Positions 1-7,528 of a stretch of DNA of 64,000 bases are shown here, one piece after another (position 1 is the stretch's first letter; each line of letters opens with the position of its first letter). Source of the DNA: an uncultured Alphaproteobacteria bacterium. GTDB taxonomy: Bacteria > Pseudomonadota > Alphaproteobacteria > UBA2966. Location: positions 3,460,416 to 3,524,415 of the forward strand of contig OY282368.1 in NCBI GenBank assembly GCA_958295725.1. The letters run 5' to 3'. The position numbers and the translations under genes are program-made. The notes beneath the pieces were generated by a model that searched no databases, was not told the origin of the DNA, and worked only from the letters and a program-made list of their open reading frames with translations.

Positions 1-13
1 GAAGAAATAGCGC

Positions 14-52
14 CGCCGGCGCGGTCCGGGTTCGACCGGAACCGCGCCGGCG
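14..52. repeat. strong GC hairpin at the left edge
   Basis: A perfect 12-bp inverted repeat (positions 14-25 and 41-52, arm CGCCGGCGCGGT) encloses a further CCGG/CCGG pairing. On the + strand no T run follows. On the - strand the stem is followed by GCGCTATTTCTTC, which is only weakly terminator-like. It may mark the end of a transcription unit left of the window, but no gene is visible here to assign it to. Confidence 0.5.
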
Positions 53-170
53 TTCCCCGACGCCCGAGACGGCGCGCCATCGGCCCGACTTCGCGCCGTG
101 AACGATCGAAGGCGCCCGCGTTGCGGCCGCCGATCGCGGTCGCTACGCTGGCGGTTCGACGGAGCGGCGC

Positions 171-983
171 ATGGAAACGTTTCGCATGAAGGAAAATCCA
201 CTCAGGGCGCTGTGGCGGGAGGGCGCGACGGCCGTCAACGGCTGGCTGACCATTCCCAGCGGCCACTCCGCGGAGGTCATGGCGCGTCAAGGGTTCGACT
301 CGGTCACGGTCGACACCCAGCACGGGATGATCCACTACGACACGGCTCTGGAGTGCCTGAGGGCGATATCGACGACCGACGCCGTGCCCCTGGCGCGCGT
401 GCCGTGGAACGAGCCCGGAATCGTCATGAAGATGCTGGATTCCGGCGCCCTCGGCATCATCTGTCCGATGATCAACTCGCCGGAAGAGGCCGCGGAGCTC
501 GTCGCCAACTGCTGCTACGCGCCGCGGGGCAACCGCAGTTTCGGTCCGACGCGGGTCATGATGAGCGTCGGGCCGGATTACGTGAAGAACGCGACCGACC
601 TCGTGCTCGTGATCGGCATGATCGAGACGCGGAAAGCCCTGGACAACGTGGAGGCGATCGCGGCGACGTCCGGATTGGACGGCCTGTATATCGGCCCTTC
701 CGACCTCTCGCTGTCACTCGGCCTGACGCCGCATCAGGACTCGCGGGAGCCCGTCATGGTCGAGGCCATCGACCGGATCCTCGCCGCCGCGAAGGACAAC
801 GGCCTCGCCGCCGGAATCCACAACGCCAGTGGCGCGTACGCGCGCGAGATGGGCGAGAAGGGGTTCGATCTGGTGTCGGTCGGCAACGACACCCTCCTGC
901 TCGCCGGCGCCGCGCGCGCCGCGGTGTCGGGCGCACGGGGGAACGGCGCGTCGGGCGGGGGCGATCCCGGCGGCGGATACTGA
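171..983 (+). CDS. HpcH/HpaI-family class II aldolase
   Basis: A 270-residue TIM-barrel aldolase of the HpaI/GarL (2,4-dihydroxyhept-2-enedioate or 2-dehydro-3-deoxyglucarate aldolase) family, which cleaves 2-keto-4-hydroxy acids to pyruvate or its analogue plus an aldehyde using a divalent metal. Visible motifs are DTQHG at residues 48-52 with the catalytic His, the metal-ligand Glu in GMIETR near residue 152, and IGPSDLS at 174-180 contributing the second acidic ligand. Length is normal. The C-terminal tail (residues about 255-270) is Gly/Ala-rich and not conserved in type. A second in-frame ATG lies 15 nt downstream, so the exact start is open. It is followed after 12 nt by a D-2-hydroxyacid dehydrogenase, suggesting a small hydroxy/keto-acid catabolic unit. 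The true substrate cannot be told from sequence. Confidence 0.9.
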   Translation: METFRMKENPLRALWREGATAVNGWLTIPSGHSAEVMARQGFDSVTVDTQHGMIHYDTALECLRAISTTDAVPLARVPWNEPGIVMKMLDSGALGIICPMINSPEEAAELVANCCYAPRGNRSFGPTRVMMSVGPDYVKNATDLVLVIGMIETRKALDNVEAIAATSGLDGLYIGPSDLSLSLGLTPHQDSREPVMVEAIDRILAAAKDNGLAAGIHNASGAYAREMGEKGFDLVSVGNDTLLLAGAARAAVSGARGNGASGGGDPGGGY

Positions 984-995
984 TCGCCTCTCGAC

Positions 996-1981
996 ATGAA
1001 CGGGAAGAAGGTCCTGATCTGCGCCTGGCAACCGGACCGGCGGCGGGGCCCGTGGCTGCGGAAGCTGGAAGAGGCCGGCTTCGACGTCGAATTCAACCCG
1101 CTCGGACGCAAGTACACGCGGCAAGAGCTGATCGAACGCCTGCCCGGAACCTACGCCACCATGGCGGGCAGCGAGCCCTACGACGACCGGACGCTCTCGG
1201 TGGCGCCGGAATTGCGAATCGTCGCCCGCTGGGGAGTCGGACACGACCAGATCGACGTCGACGCCGCGACCCGCCGCGGCGTCGCGGTCGCCATGGCGTT
1301 CGGCGCCAACCACGAGGCGGTCGCGGACGCCGCCTTCGCGCTGATGGCGGGTCTGGCGAACGACTTGCTCCCGTACCACCGTCTGGTCGCGGGCGGCGGC
1401 TGGGGCGGGCGCTATCATGTCGGTCTCCACGGGAAAACCGTGGGGATCGTCGGTCTGGGCCGGACCGGCCGCGCCTTCGCGCGGCGGTGCCAGGGGTTCG
1501 CGATGCGGATCCTGGGCCACGACCCCCTCCTCCCCGACGACGCGATACGCGGCTTCGGCGTCGATCCGGTCTCGCTCGAGGCGTTGCTCCGGGAGGCGGA
1601 TTTCGTCTCCCTTCACACGCCGCGCGCGCCCGAGACGGAGAGACTCGTCGATCGCGAGGCGCTCGCCCTGATGAAGCCCGGCGCCTACCTGGTCAACACG
1701 TCGCGCGGCGGCGTCGTGGACGAGGCCGCGCTGATCGAGGCCCTGACCGGCGGCGTCATCGCCGGCGCGGGGCTCGACGTGTTCGAAACGGAGCCTCCGG
1801 GAGAGTCGCCCCTGTTCGCGCTCGACAATGTGCTCCTCATGCCGCATTCGGCCGGGGCCAGCGCCGATGCCGTCGACGCCGTGTCGCGGAGCGGTGCGTC
1901 GATTCGATCATCGCCATCCACGGGGGCCGGAACCCCGGCGAGGGCCTGGTGCTGAACCCCGAGGTTCTGCCGGGCGCCTGA
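996..1981 (+). CDS. D-2-hydroxyacid dehydrogenase, frameshifted near its 3' end
   Basis: NAD-dependent D-isomer 2-hydroxyacid dehydrogenase (phosphoglycerate dehydrogenase-like), reducing a 2-keto acid or oxidising a D-hydroxy acid. The nucleotide-binding motif GLGRTG is at residues 153-158. The catalytic Arg lies in VNTSRGG (about 237), Glu in DVFETEPP (about 264-266) and His in MPHSAG (284). After about residue 298 (near position 1888) the frame runs into a low-quality tail ending at 1955. The frame one base back continues with a family-like C terminus (CVDSIIAIHGGRNPGEG) to a TGA at 1979-1981. A one-base loss near 1888 therefore explains both. All catalytic residues precede the shift, so a slightly altered enzyme might still fold. 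It probably forms a unit with the upstream aldolase. Confidence 0.85.
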
Positions 1982-1983
1982 CG

Positions 1984-2844
1984 TTATCCCGGTCGGAACC
2001 GCGCCGCCGCGCGTTCGCCCCCGCGGCGGCGCAGCCACTCCACCGTTCCGAGCAGCAGCAGCGCGAACGCGACCAGGATGGTGGCGACGGCGAGTATCTC
2101 CGGGCTGATCTCCTCGCGGATGCCGGACCACATCTTCCGCGGGATGGTGCGCTGTTCCAGGCCGCCCAGAAAGAGCACGGTGACCACCTCGTCGAGCGAC
2201 GTGGCGAACGCGAACAGGGCGCCGGAGATCACCCCGGGCGCGATCAACGGCAGCTGGACGCGGCGAAAGACGGTCGGCGGCGCGGCGCCGAGGCTGGCGG
2301 CGGCGCGGGCGAGGTTGCCGTCGAAACCCGCGAGCGTCGCGGTCACGGTGATGACCACGAACGGCGCGCCCAGGGCCGCGTGGGCGAGGATCAGGCCGAG
2401 ATGCGTCTGCGCCAGGCCGAGGTCCGAATAGAAGAAGAACATGCCCGCCGCCGAGATGACGAGCGGCGTGACCATCGGCGACAGCAGCAGAGCCGTCACC
2501 GGCACGCGGCCCGGCATGGCGGGGTTCGCGAGCCCGAGCGCCGCGAGAACGCCGAGGGCGGTGGCGATGGCGGTGGCGGCGACGCCGATGACGAGGCTGT
2601 TGCCCAGCGCACGCGGCCAGTCGTCGTCCGCGACGATGCCCCGGTACCAGCGCAGCGACCAGGCGTCCGCGTCGAGGCGCAACATGCCCTCGGTGAAGGT
2701 GAAGTAGGGCTCGGCGTTGAAGCTGAGCGGCACGATCACCAGCATCGGCGCGATCAGAAATACGAGCACGGCCACGCAGAACGCAAGGTACAGGCCGCGG
2801 CCCAGATGGTCGCCGAACGGACGGCGCTCCGCGCTCCGCGCCAT
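1984..2844 (-). CDS. ABC transporter permease, PotC/PotI type
   Basis: Inner-membrane permease of about 286 residues from a spermidine/putrescine-class importer. It has an N-terminal membrane segment (LAFCVAVLVFLIAPMLVIV), further hydrophobic segments typical of a six-helix permease, and an EAA-loop-like stretch around AAASLGAAPPTVFRRVQLPLIAPG that contacts the ATPase. The start at 2844 overlaps the stop of the preceding permease as ATGA, a sign of translational coupling. It is the last gene of the leftward four-gene operon and converges on the dehydrogenase gene with only 2 nt between stops. Family membership is clear. Polyamine rather than another small organic cation or opine is inferred from family only. 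Confidence 0.9.
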   Translation of the reverse strand: MARSAERRPFGDHLGRGLYLAFCVAVLVFLIAPMLVIVPLSFNAEPYFTFTEGMLRLDADAWSLRWYRGIVADDDWPRALGNSLVIGVAATAIATALGVLAALGLANPAMPGRVPVTALLLSPMVTPLVISAAGMFFFYSDLGLAQTHLGLILAHAALGAPFVVITVTATLAGFDGNLARAAASLGAAPPTVFRRVQLPLIAPGVISGALFAFATSLDEVVTVLFLGGLEQRTIPRKMWSGIREEISPEILAVATILVAFALLLLGTVEWLRRRGGERAAARFRPG

Positions 2845-4085
2845 CAGGCGAGCCGCATGCGTTCGATGCCGACGAGGCGATCGTACACCAGATAGAGCGC
2901 CGCCACGCAGACGAGCAGGACGCCGCCCAGCGCCGCCGCGAGCCCCCAGTTCAGCGACTCCTGCATGTGGTAGGCGATCATGTTGGAGATCAGCTGTCCG
3001 GTGCGCCCGCCGACCAGCGCCGGCGTGATGTAGTAGCCGATGGCGAGAATGAAGACGAGCAGCGCGCCGGCGGCCGCGCCGGGCAGCGTCTGCGGCCAGT
3101 AGACGCGCACGAACGCCTGCCGCCAGGTCGCGCCGAGGCTCGCCGCCGCCCGGAGGTATTGCGGCGGGATCGTGCGCATGACCGCGTAGAGCGGCAGGAT
3201 CATGAACGGCAGCAGGACGTGGGTCATCGCGATCAGCGTGCCGGTCATGTTGTAAATCAGGGCGACCCGCTCTTCCTCGTCGATCAGGCCGACGGCGACC
3301 AGCAGATCGTTGACGACGCCCTGGTTCTGGAGCAGCACGATCCACGACGTGGTGCGGACCAGCAGCGACGTCCAGAACGGCACCAGCACCAGCAGGAGCA
3401 GCAGGTTGGACGTTGCCGGCCGTGCGTTGGCGATCAGATGGGCGAGCGGGTAGCCGAGGACGAGGCAGATGGCCGTGATGGCGGCGGCGACGGCCAGCGT
3501 GCGCCCGAGCAGCGACAGGTAGATGCGCCGCTCCGGCGGCTGGGCAGAGACGGCGCCGGCGGCGTCCCGGCGCAGGTCGAGCGCGTTGAGATAGTGGCGC
3601 GCCGTGTAGCGTTCGCCGGCGCGGCGGATCGCCCGCCACGCGCGCGCCTCGCCCCAGGCCGGGTCGGCGGCGATCGTCGCCTCTCGCCAGGAGGCGGGCG
3701 ACGCGCGGCGCAACTTGCGGGCGGTCCGCACCAGAGCGCCGCGCATACCGCTCTCCACGCGATTGACGCGGGCCGCCACGGCGCCCAGAACGCGGCGTTC
3801 GCGCAAGCTCCGCAGCTCCGACGCCAGGGTCCGGAACGTCGCCTCGTCCGGAACCGACCGGCCGTCCCAGCCTTCGAGCCGCGCCAGCGTCCGCGGCATG
3901 GAATCGGCGACCAGAGGCTGGTGAACGCCGCGGATCAGCATCGCCCCCAGCGGGGCGACAAATGTCGCGCCGATGAAGGCGACGAGCGGCAGCGTGAGGA
4001 GCGCCGCCCGGACGCGGGCGCTTCTCAGCGCGCGAGCCAAGCGTTGAAACGTTCGTTGATCTCGTCGCCGTTGTCGCTCCACCAT
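2844..4085 (-). CDS. ABC transporter permease, PotB/PotH type with a large N-terminal loop
   Basis: First permease of the polyamine-class importer, about 413 residues. After the first membrane segment (LLTLPLVAFIGATFVAPLGAM, roughly residues 30-50) comes a long soluble insert of about 130 residues rich in Arg and Ala before the second segment. Ordinary PotB proteins are about 285 residues, but similar enlarged versions are known among alphaproteobacterial polyamine-type permeases. The EAA-like loop is near AAASLGATWRQAFVRVYWPQTLPG. The start is uncertain: ATG at 4085 overlaps the binding-protein gene by 61 nt, while an in-frame TTG at 4040 would overlap it by only 16 nt. Neither has a strong Shine-Dalgarno. 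The stop overlaps the next permease start. Confidence 0.85.
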   Translation of the reverse strand: MVERQRRRDQRTFQRLARALRSARVRAALLTLPLVAFIGATFVAPLGAMLIRGVHQPLVADSMPRTLARLEGWDGRSVPDEATFRTLASELRSLRERRVLGAVAARVNRVESGMRGALVRTARKLRRASPASWREATIAADPAWGEARAWRAIRRAGERYTARHYLNALDLRRDAAGAVSAQPPERRIYLSLLGRTLAVAAAITAICLVLGYPLAHLIANARPATSNLLLLLVLVPFWTSLLVRTTSWIVLLQNQGVVNDLLVAVGLIDEEERVALIYNMTGTLIAMTHVLLPFMILPLYAVMRTIPPQYLRAAASLGATWRQAFVRVYWPQTLPGAAAGALLVFILAIGYYITPALVGGRTGQLISNMIAYHMQESLNWGLAAALGGVLLVCVAALYLVYDRLVGIERMRLA

Positions 4086-5146
4086 TCCCAATCGTTGAAC
4101 ACGGCGTTGGCCATGTTCCGCGGGCTGGTCGGCATGTGCGGGCGCATGTCGATGCCGGTTTCAGCGTGGGTGGAAACCAGGCTCGCGCCCGAGCGGCGTA
4201 CCGGCCCGTAGGCGATGTAGCGCGATACCGCGGCCATGGATTCGACCCGCGCCGCGAACAGGAGGAAGCGCCGCGCCGCCTCGAGATTGGGCGTCCCGGC
4301 GACGATGGCGAGCGAGCTGCCGTCCAGCACTTGGCCGTCCCAGACGATCGTGAAGGGCTGGTTCTCCAATACCCGCGCGTTGAAGATGCGGCCGTTCCAG
4401 GCGGTGCTCATCGTCACTTCGCGGTCCGCGAGCATCTGCGGCGGCTGGGCGCCCGCCTCCCACCAGACGATCCGGTCCTTGATCGTGTCGAGCTTGCGGA
4501 ACGCCCGGTCCATGCCTTCCGGCGTGTCCAGCACCGCGTACACCCGGTCGGCCGGCACGCCGTCCGCCATCAGCGCGAACTCGAGGTTGGCGGCGGGCCG
4601 GCGGCGCATCCCGCGGCGCCCGGGGAACTTCTCGAGGTCGAAGAAGTCCGCGATGGTGGTGGGCTTCTCGCCCGGAAAGCTCTCGCGGTTGTAGGCATAG
4701 ACGGTGGAATAGAGCATGCCGCCGCCGCTGCATCCTTCCAGAGGCACGCCTTCGAGATAGTCGTCGCGCGCGGGCGTACCGTCCGGCCCGGGCGGGAGGT
4801 CGTCGAGGGCGATGGGCTCCAGCAATCCTTCGTCGCACGCCCGCACCAGTTCGGGAAAGTTGAGGTCGACGACGTCCCAGTGGACGTTGCCGGTCTCCAC
4901 CTGGGCGCGGATCTGCGCGAGGTCCCCGTTGAAGTCCGCGAGGCGCACCTCGATGCCGGTTTCCGCGGTGAAGGGCTCGTGATAGGCCTTCTGACAGGCC
5001 CTGGCGTAGGAACCGCCGTAGGACACCACGGTCACCGACTCGGCATGGGCGGAGGGCGAGCCGGAGAAGGCGGCGAGCAGCGCGGCGACGGCGGCGTACC
5101 CGGCGATGCGCGGCGGCGTCGCGCGTCCCGTTCGAGGCGACGTCAT
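4025..5146 (-). CDS. extracellular solute-binding protein, PotD/PotF type
   Basis: Periplasmic binding protein (373 residues) that should capture the substrate and deliver it to the two permeases. A Sec signal peptide is clear: basic N-region, hydrophobic AVAALLAAFSG, and an AHA cleavage site near residue 34. The mature protein opens with VTVVSYGGSYARACQ, the usual first strand of the PotD-like fold, and contains ETGIEV and WDVVDL typical of the family. The ATG at 5146 was chosen because it gives the signal peptide and has AAAGGA about 8 nt upstream. It lies between the ATPase and permease genes of the same operon. The substrate class (polyamine or a related cation) is by family resemblance only. 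Confidence 0.92.
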   Translation of the reverse strand: MTSPRTGRATPPRIAGYAAVAALLAAFSGSPSAHAESVTVVSYGGSYARACQKAYHEPFTAETGIEVRLADFNGDLAQIRAQVETGNVHWDVVDLNFPELVRACDEGLLEPIALDDLPPGPDGTPARDDYLEGVPLEGCSGGGMLYSTVYAYNRESFPGEKPTTIADFFDLEKFPGRRGMRRRPAANLEFALMADGVPADRVYAVLDTPEGMDRAFRKLDTIKDRIVWWEAGAQPPQMLADREVTMSTAWNGRIFNARVLENQPFTIVWDGQVLDGSSLAIVAGTPNLEAARRFLLFAARVESMAAVSRYIAYGPVRRSGASLVSTHAETGIDMRPHMPTSPRNMANAVFNDWEWWSDNGDEINERFNAWLAR

Positions 5147-5226
5147 GGCGGGGTCCTTTCTCGTGGCCGGTGGAGGCTTCGCTTCGGTTCCGCGCGTCCG
5201 CGGCGCGCCCGCGAGTCGGGGTCCGG

Positions 5227-6345
5227 TCATGCCGCGACGGCTTCCACGGCCCGGGCCCCTTCGTCGTCCGGCAGGGCGCGGCAGTCCACCGCGCCCCAGC
5301 CGACCCGGATACGGTCGCCCCGCAGCACGGCGCCGTGGCCGACGGTGTTCGGAATCTTGACGATGAAGGCCGGGTTGCCGCACAGGTCGAGCCGCAGCCG
5401 CAGGTGATCGCCGAGGAACGCGATGTCCTCGACGTCGGCCTCGAAGATGTTGCTGTAGACGCCGGTCCGGGCGAGGCCGACCCGCTCCGGGCGGATGGCG
5501 AGGACGGTCCTGTCGCCGGGCCTGTGGCGATGGACCGGGAACGCCCGCACCGTTCCGCCCGGGGTCTCGACCTCGCAGGTGTCGGGGCCGACGGAAACGA
5601 TCCGCCCGCGTAACAGGTTGTTGTCGCCGATGAAGCGGGCGACGAACTCTCCTTCCGGCTCCTCGTACAAGGTTTCCGGAGATGCGACCTGCTCGATTCG
5701 GCCGCGATGGAAGACCGCCACCCGGTCCGACATCGCCATCGCTTCCTGCTGGTCGTGGGTGACATACACGACCGTGACCCCGAGCTCGCGCTGGATGCGG
5801 CGGATCTCGAACTGCATCTCCTCGCGCAGGCGCCGGTCGAGGGCCCCCAGCGGCTCGTCCATCAGCACCAGGTCCGGCTCGAACACCAGCGCCCGGGCGA
5901 TGGCCACCCGCTGTTGCTGGCCGCCGGACAGCTCGTCCGGCCGCCGCGCCTCGAAGCCATCGAGGCGCACCAGCGCCAGCACCCGGCGGACGCACTCGGC
6001 CCGCCGGGCGGCGTCCATGCCCCGCACCTCCAGTGGAAACGACAGGTTCCGGCCCACCGTCATGTGCGGGAACAGCGCGTAGTTCTGGAACACCATGCCG
6101 ATCCCCCGCTTCCGGGGCGGCACGTCATGCACCGGGCGTCCGGCGATGCGGATCTCGCCTTCGGTGGGCGTCTCGAAGCCGGCGAGCATCATCAGGCAGG
6201 TGGTCTTGCCAGATCCGGACGGCCCGAGCAGGGTGAGAAACTCGCCCCGCCGCGCGCGGAGATCAAGATCCCGCACGACCATCGTCCGTCCGTCGTAGGT
6301 CTTGCCGACGCCCCGGAATTCGACGTGCGACTGCGCCGTGCCCAT
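5227..6345 (-). CDS. potA: polyamine-type ABC transporter ATPase
   Basis: ATP-hydrolysing subunit of the importer, 372 residues. Walker A is GPSGSGKT near residue 40, the Q-loop is in VFQNYALFPHMTVG, the signature is LSGGQQQRV, Walker B is LVLMDEPLGALD, and the switch His lies in VTHDQQEAM. A C-terminal TOBE regulatory domain of about 110 residues follows, as in PotA/FbpC. The ATG at 6345 gives the normal start just before the first strand (HVEFRGVGKTYDG). It is the first gene of the leftward operon, 80 nt upstream of the binding-protein gene. The symbol is by family similarity. An Fe(III)- or sulfate-type assignment is less likely given the PotD-like partner. Confidence 0.9.
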   Translation of the reverse strand: MGTAQSHVEFRGVGKTYDGRTMVVRDLDLRARRGEFLTLLGPSGSGKTTCLMMLAGFETPTEGEIRIAGRPVHDVPPRKRGIGMVFQNYALFPHMTVGRNLSFPLEVRGMDAARRAECVRRVLALVRLDGFEARRPDELSGGQQQRVAIARALVFEPDLVLMDEPLGALDRRLREEMQFEIRRIQRELGVTVVYVTHDQQEAMAMSDRVAVFHRGRIEQVASPETLYEEPEGEFVARFIGDNNLLRGRIVSVGPDTCEVETPGGTVRAFPVHRHRPGDRTVLAIRPERVGLARTGVYSNIFEADVEDIAFLGDHLRLRLDLCGNPAFIVKIPNTVGHGAVLRGDRIRVGWGAVDCRALPDDEGARAVEAVAA

Positions 6346-7087
6346 TCCGCGACCTTTTCGCCTCGCTGCCCCGCCACCGATCCGAATTTCGGCCGCCGCC
6401 GCCGGCAAGTCAAGGTCGGGCAGGCGGACAGCGGGGCAGTCGCTTCCCCGGAAATCTCCGGAGAATGTCGGCCGACCGACGGCGTCCGGCCGCCGCGACG
6501 GCGATATTGAGAGCCGCGTGGCCGTCGGCGAGTCATCGCGAGCGGGCGTCATGAATCCATCATCGAATCGAAACGCGGCCGTCACGTTCTCCCGCCTATC
6601 CTCCAGGCCGCCCTCATGCTGCCGTGCCCGCTGACGGCGGATTTCAACTTCCCGACGTGGCACTATTACGGCCGCGGCTCGGGCGAAGAACGGGCCTGTC
6701 ACGCTTACGAACCATGCCCGCCCCTGCCCGCCGACTGATTCCTGCCGGCGGGCGGGTCTGTTGGCGCTTGGGGTCTGGCCCGAAAAGAGTTGAGTGGTTT
6801 AAATAGGTTGTACATCTCCGGTTGCGCCAATGAATCAGTGAAGCACAATATGTGAACTGGAATCGCTCGCCCATAGTAGGAGCGCGATGGCCTGTGCTAC
6901 GCAAGTGGCTTGACCAATGCAGAATGGACTGTGCTTGAGCCACACATGCCGTCACCGAAAGCTCTGGGGCACCCAGTGCACGACGGGCCTGCACAAGGTC
7001 ATAAACGCAACCCTATACGTGTTACGCAACGGCTACTTGTGATGCCTATTGCCAAAGAGACAGACTTTGAGTCATAAACTATGCCGC
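6346..7087. other. 742-nt gap between ABC operon and restriction island
   Basis: No gene recognised. The first part (to about 6780) is host-like and GC-rich and must contain the promoter of the ABC operon, though I see no convincing -35/-10 pair. From about 6790 the composition turns abruptly AT-richer and stays so through the methyltransferase operon, which marks the left boundary of the acquired segment. Short open stretches here give no family resemblance on either strand and contain stops. Confidence 0.6.
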
Positions 7088-7528
7088 TCACACCGGGACA
7101 AATTCCGGAGTACGGCTTCCTTCAAGAAAGGATAACAAACGATTTTTCAATCCTTCAATATCGTCTGTTTCACATTCCCACACAATCATCACCTCCCAAC
7201 CTTCACGTTCCAAGGACGATACGGCACCGGCATCACGTCTCTGGTTCGTGACGAATTTATCCTCCCAGAATTTTCTACGAGTCTTAGGAGTCGTGGTCCG
7301 TTTACATCCTTCATGACGATGCCAAAAACAACCATGGATGAAGATCACCTTCCGTCGACTACGAAACACGATGTCGGGACGACCAGGAAGATCCACAACA
7401 TGAAGTCGAAATCGATAACCGTGATGATGAAGAAGTCGTCGAACGATCATCTCCGGTCTAGTGTCTCGTCCCCGAACCCTCCGCATCAGGGCGCTTCGGG
7501 TCACGTCTGGTCGTTCGTTCGAGATCAT
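7088..7528 (-). CDS. vsr: very short patch repair endonuclease (Vsr)
   Basis: A 146-residue Vsr-type nick endonuclease, which cuts 5' to the T of a T:G mismatch created when a 5-methylcytosine made by the partner methyltransferase deaminates. The catalytic Asp lies in GRPDIVF (D52) and the FIHGCFWHRHEGC block (residues 63-75) supplies the His residues and zinc-site Cys. The N-terminal RSALMRRVRGRDTRPE helix is typical. Its ATG overlaps the stop of the upstream ATPase-nuclease gene as ATGA, so all three genes of this leftward operon should be co-translated. Codon use is AT-richer than the surrounding chromosome, pointing to acquisition with its methyltransferase. The unit resembles other dcm-linked vsr genes. 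Confidence 0.95.
   Translation of the reverse strand: MISNERPDVTRSALMRRVRGRDTRPEMIVRRLLHHHGYRFRLHVVDLPGRPDIVFRSRRKVIFIHGCFWHRHEGCKRTTTPKTRRKFWEDKFVTNQRRDAGAVSSLEREGWEVMIVWECETDDIEGLKNRLLSFLEGSRTPEFVPV

Noticed and set aside
98..1981. Single long frame across the aldolase and dehydrogenase
   Set aside because: Wrong frame for both genes; only its last 30 codons are meaningful, as the shifted end of the dehydrogenase.
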